Part shown: positions 53,670 to 64,000 of the stretch, one piece after another
How positions within the stretch are numbered: position 1 is the first letter of the stretch
Layout of the letters: each line of letters opens with the position of its first letter
Source of the DNA: Lucinisca nassula
Lineage: Eukaryota; Mollusca; Bivalvia; Lucinida; Lucinidae
Direction: 5' to 3'
Length of the DNA: 64,000 nucleotides
NCBI GenBank assembly: GCA_963580285.1
Contig: OY757014.1
Coordinates: 12,662,725-12,726,724, forward strand
Translations under genes and position numbers: made by a program
The notes under the pieces: model-generated
The model's database searches: none
Seen by the model: the letters and a program-made list of their open reading frames with translations, nothing else
Told to the model about the DNA's origin: nothing

Positions 53670-54304
53670 CGGGTGTATGGTTCTTTTAGCTGTACAGATT
53701 TATTTATTCATACTTTTTATCTGCTACACATTTTAGCTTTAGTTAATGCATAATTATTATTCTATTCTCATTTTTATCACTATTGTTTATTTATTTATCC
53801 TCTTTTGTTGGCATTTTAATATTTATTATTTTCTATACATGTATTTTTTTTTTTTTTTTTTACTTTTGTTTATTTATTTATCTGAATGTTTTCTATAATG
53901 TAAGTTCATAACATGGTTGTGAGTTAGCCTGGTCCTCTTGTGATGCTGTGGGCTGCTGGTGATGGTGCTTTCCCGAGTTTTGGCGGGAGATGACGTCGTG
54001 TCTTCTGACGTTACGCCAACTTGTCTGCATCTTTAAGGAAGTGACACGACGTCGTCCCTAGCTATGGCAGATCATCATTACTTTCTTCCTGTCAGCATCA
54101 CAAGATGGATGTCACTTAGTTGTTCGATGAATTAATAGATTCCTGAAGAAGGCCAAGGGCCGAAAATTTGAAAAAGAGTGATTTTTAATTCATAGACTAT
54201 TTGTTATTTTCCCTGCGGAAATATAATTTAGAAGAATTTCTGCTAGAATAGTTTTGCCCATGATTGTACCATGCTACATTATAACTTATGCCACCCTGCT
54301 AGGC
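53670..54304. other. AT-rich region with a degenerate hammerhead-like motif
   Basis: Poly-T at 53847-53861. At 54143-54166 ctgaagaaggccaagggccg followed by aaaa resembles a hammerhead core with a U-to-A change in CUGAUGA, between atgaattaa and ttaattcat. Probably a decayed retroelement 3' region. Confidence 0.4.
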
Positions 54305-54905
54305 CAGCCTTTTTGAAGAAAAGTGAAGGGACATAGTATTCGGCTCTCCGTGGTGCATGGTGTATGATGTGTGGTAGTAGGTACCATGTGATCACAACTC
54401 CTCCTACAGTTTTAAATCGATTGAAATTTTACAGGTGTTTTTATCATGGTCTGAAGATGTGCATGTGCTTTTTTCAGAATCCATAAATTAATTGTTTTTC
54501 AAATAATTAACTTAGACTTTTTTTGCATAGTTCTGAATTCGTAGTAGGTACCTTGTGAGCACAGCTCCTACAGTTTTGAACTGAGCTTTTTGAAAATTTT
54601 ACAGGTGTTTTACCATGGTCTGAATATGTGTGTGAGCTTTTTTCAGAATCTGCAAATAAATTTTTTCTTAACTAAGACTTTTTTGCATGGTTCCGATGTT
54701 TTATTCATGGTCTGAAGATATTCATGTGCTTCTTACAGAAACTTGAAATATCCTTTTTTCTACTTTTTTCACATTTTTAACTTAGACCTTTTTCATGCAT
54801 CAATACTTTAAAGAGCATAATTATGTTGTAGGTACCTTAAATTGTGAGCGCAACTCCTACAGTTTAATGTCAATCCTTCTGAAACTGAAGAGATGTTTGA
54901 ATTAT
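54305..54905 (+). repeat. Degenerate tandem array, gtaggtacc..acaggtgtttt module
   Basis: About three units: ggtaccatgtgatcacaact at 54380, ggtaccttgtgagcacagct at 54547, ggtaccttaaattgtgagcg at 54831. The same module builds the array at 59045-59790. Confidence 0.75.
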
Positions 54906-55017
54906 GGTCCATCATGGACCTCTTGTTTGCAGGTTTTAGATATGCAATACCTATGGCTGACTGTTTAACTTACTCATTTTTCACAGCACAGATAAAAATG
55001 TGTGTGTGTTTGGGGCT

Positions 55018-55047
55018 GGGGGGGGGGGGGGGGGGGGGGAGGGGGGC
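55018..55047 (+). repeat. Poly-G tract
   Basis: 22 G followed by A and six more G. The length is likely unreliable in assemblies. Confidence 0.9.
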
Positions 55048-55102
55048 ATTAATTCCCTATGGAATTTGTTTGTTTTATGCTGAATCGAGAGAAACTGAGG
55101 GA

Positions 55103-55285
55103 GGCTATTCACGATATTTGCATTATTTGCTGGCTCCCAGCTTGCACATTGTCAATATTGGAAAAACAGGTAACCAGACCCCCCTGACCTTGAAAGGTCA
55201 GGGGGGTCAGGTTACTTGTTTTTCCAACACTGATAACCTTCAGACTAGGAACCAGCAGATAATGCAAATAAGGTGAATAAGATTT
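55103..55285. mobile_element. 183-bp near-complete palindrome
   Basis: The arms pair from tattcacgatatttgcattat / ataatgcaaataaggtgaat inward to ccagacccccctgacctt / aaggtcaggggggtcagg at the centre. Whole-length symmetry identifies a foldback or MITE. Confidence 0.75.
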
Positions 55286-55379
55286 TTAGCTCACCTGAGC
55301 AGGAAGTGCTTATGGTGAGCTATTGTGATCGGTCAATCTCTGTCATGCTTCGTGTGTTGTGCGGGGTTAAAATTTGCTT

Positions 55380-56945
55380 TAAATTCTAACTCCTCCTAAA
55401 CCCTTGAGCCAATTTCAATCAAACTTCATAGGAATGTTGCTTAGGTGACCCTCTTCCAAAATAACTAATATCATTCCACTCCAATGAATAAGATGGCCAC
55501 CTGAGCTGAAAACAGAAATATCTTTAAACGACAACTCCTCCTATACCCTTGGGCCAATTCGTTCAAACTTCATGCATGATAGAAACGTTGCTTAGGTGAC
55601 ATACCCTCTACCACACTAGATAAAACAATTCTGCTCTGATGAACAAAATGGACGCAAGAGCTAAAAAAAAGAAAAACGTCAATAATTTGCTTTAAATGCC
55701 AACTCCTCCTTAACCCTTGGTCCAATTTCATTTAGTCTTCATAGGAATGTTGCTTAGGTGACCCTTTATCAAAATAGCTAAAATCATTCTGCTCTGATGA
55801 ACAAGATAGCTGCCAGAGCTAAAAATATAAAAATCTATAAACGACAACTCCCCTTATACCCATGGGCCAATTTCGTTCAAACTTCATAGGAATTTTGCTT
55901 AGGTGACTCTCTGCCCAAAAAAAGCTAAAACAGTTCTACTCCTGTGAACAAGATGATCACCAGAGCTAAAAATAGAACAAACTTTAAATGACAACTCCTC
56001 CTATACCCTTAGGCCAATTTCGTTCAAACTTCATAGGAATGTTGCTTAGGCAAACCTCCACCAAAATAGCTAAAACAATTTTGCTGCGATGATTGAAATG
56101 GTCGCCAAAGCTAAAAATAGAAAAACGTCAATAATTTGCTTTAAATGCCAACTCCTAAACCCTTTGGCTAATTTCAATCAAACTTCACAGGAATGTTGCT
56201 CAGGTGACCCTGTACCAAATTAGCTAAATTGGTTGTGCTCTTATAAACAAAATGGCAACCCTCTCTAAAAATAGAAAAACATCAATAATTTACTTCAAAT
56301 GCCAACCCCTCCTAAACCCTTGGGCCACTTTCAATCAAACTTCATGGGAATGTTGCTAAGATGACCCTCTATCAAAATAGCTAAAATCGTTCCACTCTGA
56401 AGAACAAGATGGCTGCCAGAGCTAAAAACAGAAAATTGGGCCAATTTCATTCAAATTTCATAGAAATATTGATTAGATGACTCTCTACCGAAATAGCTAA
56501 AATGGTTCCGCTCCAATGAGCAAAGTGGCTGCCAGAGGTAAAAATAGAAAACGTTAACAATTTGCTTTCAATTCCAACTCCGTCGAATCCCTTTGGTCAA
56601 TTTCAATCAAACTTTATAGGAATGTTGCTTAGGTGACCTTCTTCCAAAATAGCTAAAATAGTTCTGCTCTGATAAACAAGATGGCCACATGAGCTAAATA
56701 TAGAACAATCTTTAAACAACAACTCCTCCTATACCCATAGGCCAAATTTAGTCAAACTTCATAGGAATGTTGCTTAGGTAACCCTTTACCAAAGTAGCTT
56801 AATGGTTCCACTCCGGTGAGAAAAATGGCCACCAGAGATAAAAATAGAAAAATCTTTAAATGACAACCTCTCCTAAACCATTGTGCCTGTTTCATTCAAA
56901 CTTCATAAGAATGTTGCTAACGTTATCCTCTATCAAAATGGTTTT
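55380..56945 (+). repeat. Tandem array, ~145-bp unit, about 10 copies
   Basis: Same unit as 15900-17100: aactcctcctaaacccttg, ttcaaacttcataggaatgt, gagctaaaaatagaaa. Confidence 0.85.
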
Positions 56946-57383
56946 GGATGGATCAATACAAATGTATATAGAAAAATAACCACGAATCATGACTTTTCTA
57001 TTTAAACTATACATTTTTGTTTGGATATATAACATGGTTGTTTTGCTGACACAGTTTCTACTTTGGACTCATATTTCCATTTGTTCCAATAAATCCCAGC
57101 CACCCACCCCATTGAATCATCCTCATCTTAGCCTGGTAGTGTCAGTGGGGAAATTAGTGAGTCCCTTAAAAGATTTACGAAGGGAAAACACAGGTTTTAA
57201 ATACATTTTTAGCTCAGCAGAATTGGGAAAAAGGAATGACAGTCAAACAATCATTTTTTATCTTCAAGCACTAAGCTTATTTATCAGAATTTTCACAGAA
57301 TTTGTTTTCTTTTTTTCAGCAAAAATAAGGCGTGACATTACTTATTAATTATCTACTGGACAAAAAGTGAAAAAAAAAAAGAT

Positions 57384-57595
57384 TTAACCCATTGCATTGA
57401 AGGGGTACCTTGGAAAACAGTGCGGACCCAGATCAGACACCGCAGAACGTGGCATCTGATCAGGATTTGCACTGTTTGCTAACATGATTTTCTGTCAAAA
57501 ATGGAATAAAAATGTAAAAATAGGCTTGACACCCCTTATATGACAAATGTCCAACATATAGCAATGGAAGAGTCCACTGGCATACAATGGGTTAA
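57384..57595. mobile_element. MITE-C, complete copy (TTAA ends)
   Basis: TTAACCCATTGCATTG at the left, CATACAATGGGTTAA at the right. Core cagacaccgcagaacgtggc. 212 bp, the same as MITE-A. Confidence 0.85.
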
Positions 57596-57701
57596 AGAAA
57601 AAAAAAAAAAAAAGATTGCCATCATTAGACTTTTCTGAATGCTTGAACAATACATGTATTTCATTCAGTAATTTTTCATATGTCAGTATTGCTGTTGAGT
57701 C

Positions 57702-58092
57702 CAGGGTCCAGTTGATCAAAGCATCGTTAGCTTAATGAGCTTGTTAGTGGTCAAATTGTTATAGTAAGTTCAATTTCTAATACTCTGTTATTTTGCTGAA
57801 AAAATGTGCATTGCAGAAGCTGCTCACAGTTTTTCTGCAAAAATAGTTGCCATATTAAATGATCAAAGTATTAACAATACGTTAACTAATGACATTGTTA
57901 GTTTTGAGTGAGCGTTTGAGTTTTATGTCTCACCAACAGAAAAGGTCATACAGAGATGGGACCTGGGTTTAAAGACTCATCTGAAAGTCTGGAGAAGCCT
58001 GGGATCAATCCTGCGACCCCTGGTTTACAAGGCGAGTAGTATAACCACTACACAATGGAGGCTTCTATTGTTAGTTTTGAACAACTGGCCCC
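57702..58092. mobile_element. MITE-F interrupted by SINE-Thr
   Basis: cagggtccagttgatcaaag .. ttttgaacaactggcccc. SINE-Thr lies near the right end. Confidence 0.8.
57908..58066 (-). mobile_element. SINE-Thr with 14-bp target duplications
   Basis: Duplication attgttagttttga at 57894-57907 and 58067-58080. Full family body and GAGT-type tail. Confidence 0.9.
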
Positions 58093-58389
58093 AGATATTC
58101 AGTACAATCATGCACCCATGCCAATTGGGGCTGAGAGAAACAGATTGGGCTGCATCACGTTTCAGCTCAGAGCTGAAACCGACTGAACATTTGAGTATGT
58201 ACTGCTAAACCACAGGCAAAGTGGTGTGTTTCAGACTTTATACCAAATATCAAAGAGCCCTAGGCCTTGTGGTTTCAGACAAGATGATATATAAGCCTAT
58301 GTAAAAGAAGTGGGCCTCGGCGCAGGGCCAGTTTTGGCCCCACAGGTATAAATTGAACAATCTTGGTAGAGGTCTACTAGATAAAGCTT

Positions 58390-58543
58390 CATATGTCAGT
58401 ATCGCTGTTGAGTCCAGGGTCCAGTTGATCAAAGCATCGTTAGCTTAATGAGCTTGTTAGTGGTCAAATTGTTACAGTAAGTTCAATTTCTAATACTCTG
58501 TTATTTTGCTGAAAAAATGTGCATTGCAGAAGCTGCTCACAGT
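58390..58543 (+). repeat. 154-bp segment duplicated from 57677-57830
   Basis: Identical in length and nearly in sequence to 57677-57830, offset 713 bp (differences include tattgctg/tatcgctg and ttatagta/ttacagta). It copies the left half of MITE-F into the 164-bp module array. Confidence 0.85.
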
Positions 58544-58935
58544 GCAGGGCCATTTTTGGCCCCACAGGTATAAATTGAACAATCTTGGTAGAGGTCTACT
58601 AGATAAAGCTTCATACCAAATATCAAAGACTTGGGCCTTCTGGTTTCAGACAAGATTTTTAAAGGTTTTCCCTATAATATTATAAGCCTAAGTAAAACCA
58701 GTGGGCCCTGGCATGGGACCATTTTTGGTCCCAGGGCTATAGTTTGAATAATCTTGGTAGAGGTCCATTAGATGAAGCTTCATACCAAATATCAAAGATC
58801 TGGGCTTTGTGGTTTCAGACAAGCATTTTTAAAGGTTTTCCCTTATTTTCCAATTTGTTTGTATGGCAACCAGAATTCTGCTTGGAATGGATTTCTTTGA
58901 ACAACTTTGAAAGAGGACCACCTACAGATCATTAT

Positions 58936-59001
58936 AGCCCCGCTTTGAAAAAGTGGGGGCTATATTGGATTTGGCTTGTCCGGAATTCCGTCTGTCTGTC
59001 C

Positions 59002-59035
<34 letters not shown>

Positions 59036-59908
59036 AATATTTGATAGTGGGTACCTTGTGACCGCAACTCCTCTTACAGTTCTAGGTCAATCCTTTTGAA
59101 ACTTTACAGGTGTTTTCATATAGGTCTGAAGATGTGCATATTCTTTTTTCATTATCCTTAAATGATTTTTTTCACTTATTTCACCTTTTTAAACTTAGAC
59201 AATTTTTGAGATCTACTAATGTTAAAATGTATAGGGAGTAGCTACCTTGTGACCGCAACTCCTCTTACAGTTCTAGGTCAATCCTTTTGAAACTTTATAG
59301 GTGTTTTCATATAGGATGAAGATGTGCATATTCTTTTTTCATTATCCTTAAATAATTTTTTTCACTTATTTCACCTTTTTTTAACTTAGACACTTTTTGA
59401 GATCTACTAATGTTAAAATGTATAGGGAGTAGCTACCTTGTGACCGCAACTCCTCTTACAGTTCTAGGTCAATCCTTTTGAAACTTTACAGGTGTTTTCA
59501 TATAGGTCTGAAGATGTGCATATTCTTTTTTCATTATCCTTAAATAATTTTTTTCACTTATTTCACCTTTTTTAACTTAGACACTTTTTGGGATCTACTA
59601 ATGTTAAAATGTATAGGGAGTAGCTACCTTGTGATCGCAACTCCTCTTACAGTTCTAGGTCAATCCTTTTGAAACTTTACAGGTGTTTTCAAAGAGGTCT
59701 TAAGATTTGCATGTGTTTTTTCCATTATCCAAAACTTATTTTTTAACTCAGACTGTTTTTCAGATCTAATAACGCGAAAAGTCTATAAGGCGTAGGTACC
59801 TTGTTAGGGATTTAACCCTCTCACAAGTCTTTACCTTCAATTCATGAGTCTTTCTCCTCTGACAGGGCTATAGCGGGGCTATAGTCAGATCCTCTGACAG
59901 TTCTAGTT
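58936..59908 (+). mobile_element. Nested (TCTG)n element with ~190-bp tandem units
   Basis: Starts tatagccccgctttgaaaaa, then TCTG repeats to 59034, about four units of taccttgtgaccgcaactcc..acaggtgttttcatatagg, and ends tagtcagatcctctgacagttctagtt-like. Same ends as 3963-4100. Confidence 0.7.
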
Positions 59909-60187
59909 TCTACCTAGTTTGGTCATAATCTGTTTAGTGGTTTGGGAGGAGATGTCTTTTAAAGAAATTGCGGACGTCCAAACAGATGGATGGATGACGA
60001 CAGTGACTGATCACAATAGCTCCCCAAGAGCCTTTGGCTCAAGTGAGCTAATAAATAGAAACATTTAGGAGGCATGACATGAGTATTTTGTGTTTTGTCC
60101 AGGATCTTGATATAATGAGAAACATAGCATGACTTCAATTTAGTGTTATGAAGAAGTTGTGAACTTCCATTTCATTTCTCATTACAG

Positions 60188-60216
60188 ATCCCCCAGATGT
60201 TGAGTTGGAAGATGTG
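60188..60216 (+). other. Possible 29-nt mini-exon
   Basis: A pyrimidine-rich acceptor (catttctcattacag) and a strong donor (gtgagta) bracket 29 nt, open in one frame as PPDVELEDV. It lies outside all recognised repeats. Such matches arise by chance, so this is only a candidate. Confidence 0.2.
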
Positions 60217-60254
60217 GTGAGTAAAGGTTTTTTGCATTATTTCTGTTACATCCC

Positions 60255-60418
60255 TTAACCCATTGTATGTGGGAAACAGTGCAGGCCCAGATCAGATGCT
60301 GCAGAATGGGCCTGCACTATTTGCTAACAGAATTTTCTATCAAAAATAGAATGAATGTGTGTAATGGACTTGTCCAACATATACCAATGGAAGAGTGCAC
60401 TAGCATACTCTGGGATAA
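60255..60418. mobile_element. MITE-C, shortened copy
   Basis: TTAACCCATTGTATGTGGG at the left, tagcatactctgggataaa at the right. Half of the inner core is deleted. Confidence 0.7.
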
Positions 60419-60622
60419 AATACATTTACAATTAATTTTCTTTTTGGGTCGATTGTTTATCAACGAGCACCCTCAATCTATTTTTGGACTAGAAATAAGA
60501 AAAATCTCAAAAGTTTCATCTAACAAAAGTTTACTTCAAGAGATTGAATACATTGTTTTAGAACACGGATGTGTTACCATAATGTACAAAGAGGTTATGC
60601 AGGGTCTGTACTGTGAAAGTCT

Positions 60623-60908
60623 TAGGCCCCCGCCCATCGTAGCTTGAAGAAATAGATGGGCTGCATGATGCTTCCACGCAGAGCTGAAACCGACCCGCAC
60701 ACGAGTACTGGTAAACCGCTTAGGTGAGGCAAAGCGGTGCAAGTGTCGAACCGTCCATGCTTATAAAACCTATTGGTTTCATTGGGCAGTGGGGCTTGAG
60801 ATGTCATTTCATCTCAGTGTCGGGTAAAAGTCCCACAAAATTGGAAGCAACATCTCCAAAATGACCTTTACAGTCTTGATGGGGACATTAAACCTCAAAT
60901 CAAACAAA
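60623..60908 (+). mobile_element. SINE-1 with 9-bp target duplications
   Basis: Duplication tgaaagtct at 60614-60622 and 60909-60917. Lacks part of the gaggatctaagcctg segment. Confidence 0.85.
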
Positions 60909-60917
60909 TGAAAGTCT

Positions 60918-63473
60918 GACATCTATGAACTTTTTGGTTTGGTCGCCATGAGGCGGGCAAACCGGGTATAATGACCAGATTGTAACTGTTCCATGGAGGG
61001 GCACGTGACGTGATCAACCAATCAGCTTTAACGATGATGCAATACTATACTGCATTTACAGGAAACAGCCTGTCTGAATAGCGAAACAGACCGAAAAGCA
61101 AGCGCTTCAACTCCAACAACTGATCCGGGTGTTCGAATATTAGAAAATATCAGATTGGAAATTTATCAGTGTTCGAACTGTTTGATCTGAAAGAATTCCA
61201 TGCATTAGACCAGGCTGGGTTCAATATTTTAAACGACTACGTTTTTTCCCACCGCCCTGTCAATCCGCAAGTGATTAGAAGTTATAAATATCACTTATGC
61301 AGTGCAGAACCTTTTGATCTATAAATAAGTTAGTGTGTGCAGGGGGTCTTTGAATGCGAGCTTATCATGTAGTTACAAGTATAAGGTTACACATTATCAT
61401 TAATGATATTTACACCTATTGAACTATCACTATTCCCTTTAAAATGGGCGAGTCAATTTGTGATCTCAGGAATAACAGAAATTGATTTGTTTGGAGCAAA
61501 TTCTTTTCTTAAGAGAAGCCCATATATTTTTCAAAGAATTTCCAGATAGTCTGTAATATTTTTTTTTTTGTTCCGGCTACACCGCAGCAGACAAAGTCCA
61601 GCTACATGTATATATGGGATGTGATGTTGAAACCCGCACGTGCAGCTACCCAGTGGAGCTAGGCGCATAGATACTTCACCCCACACACACTCACACACCT
61701 ATATTGTTTAAGCGCATAGTGAAGCCTCAGGCGAGACTGCGCAGCCTTGTTTGTGTGTTTTCTGCTTACTCATAAGCTGTCTCAAATCAGCGTAAGCCGG
61801 GGACATGTAGCAATCCAATGCCCATCGAAGAAGTCCGCTGAAGACTGATTAGACTGCGGATGCAAAACCATCATGTTATTTAGATAGGCAAGTAACAAGA
61901 AAATGAAAATGCGGACATCATACACAATTTTAACATGTGCATGTGCGATCTTCACTTTGTGCGCGATGAAACGTTTCAAACCTCTTGAACATCCCGATTG
62001 CACAACTGCGCAGACTTATCATTCTTTTCTGTACGCACATGCGCAATAAGTATTTTACTCGAGATAGGAGATCTGAACAGACTGATCCTTGCACTTGGTA
62101 GCTTAGAATGTGTTTGTAATGTCGCAAGCAGATTTGGCCGGTTAAATGTACACAGTCGTTTTAAGCCGGCGCACGGCGAAAAAAAAAACGTTTCAAACGA
62201 AGGACCAGATCAGCCTGCGCATCTAGCCAATGTGGCCATAGTTTTCACCTGTTGTTCTTTGATTAGCACAGAGGCCATGGTAGGCACATACGAACAACGA
62301 AGACTGTTCAAACTGCATGCATGTGCAGGCTGACCTGAGTCTTCGCCCATCGCATATGACTTATTTTCTTAATCATGTTCCCCGAAATTACTTCCAATAA
62401 AACCTTGTCACCGTGAAATAAATGGGCATCTTCACTTGCTCCTCAGAAAACCAGGGTAACCCAACAGGTTACCTGAATAAAACTACCTTTTTGCATACAA
62501 CAACCATGAATTTCAATCGCACGTGCTAAAAGACGTTCTGTGGAAAAAGGCGGGAAACTCTCAATTAATATTTAAAGGGGCGCTTCTGCTATCAAAGAGG
62601 CATTGAATCAAATGCCACAGCACAAGGAAAAAGGGTAACACTGTCACACAAATAATAATGAAAGTGGAAGCTACGCTCCAAAGAGTCTGAGAGCAAAGCG
62701 AAAACACTTACATATGCATGGTGATCCAAGCCTTTGTAGGCCACAATGCTACATCAACGACTAGGATCAGCCTGCACATTGATGCAATGTGGTCAGTCTT
62801 TACTGAACCCTTAAATCTTACGAAGTCACAAGGCTAAGTGAAACCCTTTGCCTTACATACCGGTAGTGGGTGCGCATGTTCAGTGTTTGCAGGTCGTTGA
62901 GAAACCAGCGAAGACACATCTTAGCGTACTCATGCAAACCGATTAGAGTCTTCGCTGATCGAATGAGCCTGATGCAGACGATGGAATTTCACAACATAAA
63001 TAAGCGAAACTCCTGTGGCTCATCAAGGTTGATCTAAGCACTTGCTGCCTGTGTTTCTCACAGTCTGATCAGTACTTGGTGAGGGTATGAACCTTCCATT
63101 ACCACAGGGCTATCCAAGTGAGAGAAGCGAAAACCATTTGCCTCACAGAGTGCATGTTAATCCGAGTCTTTGGAAGTCGCACATATTTCATGCTAAGTTT
63201 TCTTTTTTTTTCGTGCGCTACCTCATATACGACCAGTACGATGTTGTAATGATAAACCCGGGAACGGTCCGAAATGCTTGTTCTGGATGCATTTTTCGGC
63301 ATTTTTTGTGTGTTCAAAGTATTAAAAATTCTGATTTCTGAAAAATTTGGGAGTTCGAATTAAATGAGAAATTTTCAGCCACAGATTCGAAATAATTTTG
63401 GGTGTTCGAACTGCTAAGGTGTTCGAACTAATTGGTCACCTACCGTAGTCTACCATTTTTACCGTATTTCGAA
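60918..63473. other. Repeat-poor region, no gene recognised
   Basis: About 2.5 kb with higher CpG content than the rest. Only weak repeats: agatcagcctgcgcat / gcaggctgacctgag around 62205-62340, and gtgttcgaac motifs near 61175 and 63405. Frames up to 111 codons occur but show no domain or splice context. Confidence 0.4.
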
Positions 63474-63694
63474 ACACACCTATTCAAATACATTGTCATT
63501 TTTTGGCCAACAAAAAAAAAGAAATTTTAAAAAGAAAAAATGGAATATTCAAGTTGCCTTTTTTGCTCAAAACATAGATTGCGGGGAGTCGATAGAAACG
63601 AGGCGATTCTATCGAGTACCCACAATCTGCTGTCTCAGAGCATGAATACGGAAATTAATGTATACCCCTGCAAACCCAAGCTTTACTATATAAA
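63474..63694. mobile_element. MITE-G, cut at its right part
   Basis: aacacacctattcaaataca..hairpin acatagattgcggggagtcg / cgagtacccacaatctgc..aagctttactatataaaa. The expected gtggggttc is replaced by the ~261-bp repeat. Confidence 0.7.
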
Positions 63695-64000
63695 AGTGTA
63701 GATTATATTTTCTTGTCCCTTGGGATCATTGATTCCATTGTGGAATTTTGAAAATATCTGAGGGTCACTGATGAGGCCTAATTGGCCGAAACTAGCTAGT
63801 CTGGCCCAGAAAACATGTACACTCCATATTTTTCAGTTCTGTGGTGTATTCCTTGCTTCCAAAGGATATCCCTTTTATAGAACATATTTAACTTCACTGC
63901 AACTGGTGTGTGGGAATGTGTGGCGGCTGTAAAACGTTTCCCTGCCCTACATCATAGTGTAGATTATATTTGCCTGTCCTTTGGGATCATTGATTCCATT
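63695..64000 (+). repeat. ~261-bp direct repeat carrying a hammerhead; retrozyme-like
   Basis: agtgtagattatatt..gggatcattgattccatt begins at 63695 and again at 63956, where the window ends. One full unit (261 bp) and the start of a second are visible. Tandem hammerhead-bearing units of this size are known from animal retrozymes and Penelope-like elements. Confidence 0.7.
63762..63807 (+). ncRNA. Type I hammerhead ribozyme
   Basis: All core elements are present: stem I GGGTCA/TGGCCC (one G-U), CTGATGA, stem II GGCC-TAATT-GGCC, GAAA, a minimal stem III within CTAGCTAG, then TC with cleavage predicted after 63801. A self-cleaving RNA that would release unit-length transcripts from a tandem repeat. 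Stem III is very short, as in Penelope/retrozyme hammerheads, so activity may need dimers. Confidence 0.85.

Larger units (their letters stand above)
55284..60052 (+). mobile_element. Second Helentron-like composite element
   Basis: Begins ttttagctcacctgagc..gtgagctattgtgatcggtc and ends gactgatcacaatagctccc..ggctcaagtgagctaa, so the first and last ~45 bp pair as inverted repeats. Inside are a ~145-bp array, MITE-C, MITE-F with SINE-Thr, inverted 164-bp modules, and a nested (TCTG)n element. No coding. Confidence 0.55.

Noticed and set aside
61998..62333. 111-codon plus-strand ORF in the repeat-poor region
   Set aside because: No recognisable domain. It overlaps a weak inverted repeat and lacks splice or promoter support.

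Overview
This is eukaryotic nuclear DNA, most likely from a bivalve mollusc. A venerid-type clam is a guess from repeat style, not a demonstrated identification. The signs are AT-rich sequence, no long host open reading frame, several tRNA-derived SINE families, dozens of short inverted-repeat elements, and long tandem arrays with (TCTG)n tracts that resemble bivalve 'pearl'/Helentron-type repeats. I found no convincing host gene apart from one weak mini-exon candidate (60188-60216). The window reads as intergenic or deep intronic DNA built from layers of transposable elements.

The centrepiece is a complete LTR retrotransposon at 24209-34756, on the minus strand. It has two 2551-bp LTRs (TGTTAC...GTAACA), a 5-bp target duplication (CCACC), a tRNA-Leu primer site, a polypurine tract and one intact gag-pol frame. 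Its pol order is protease, integrase, reverse transcriptase, RNase H. This is the unusual Gmr1-like arrangement within Ty3/gypsy, with integrase before RT. The LTRs look identical by eye, so the insertion is young. It sits in a ~145-bp tandem array belonging to a larger Helitron/Helentron-like element (19666-35146), and that element itself interrupts a short TTAA-type inverted-repeat element.

Layout: 1-3.3 kb, three copies of an unclassified repeat and low-copy DNA. 3.3-11 kb, MITEs and SINEs, some nested three deep. 11.4-17.2 kb, tandem-array elements (162-, 331-, 284-, 164- and ~150-bp units). 17.2-19.7 kb, MITEs. 19.7-35.1 kb, the Helentron-like unit with a decayed Tc1-like transposase and the LTR element. 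35-44.6 kb, SINEs and MITEs. 44.65-46.4 kb, a foldback element enclosing a 30-bp minisatellite that is open in one frame. 46.4-55.3 kb, more of the same. 55.3-60.05 kb, a second composite tandem-array element. 60-63.5 kb, relatively repeat-poor DNA. 63.7-64 kb, a ~261-bp direct repeat carrying a well-formed type I hammerhead ribozyme.

A recurring theme is a ~60-bp palindromic core (AAACAGTG ... CACTGTTTGC) inside at least five MITE families with different termini. More than 30 occurrences are visible, suggesting a shared exchangeable module. Family names used below (MITE-A to J, SINE-1, 2, 4, 5, SINE-Thr, V-SINE-like) are working labels for this window only.
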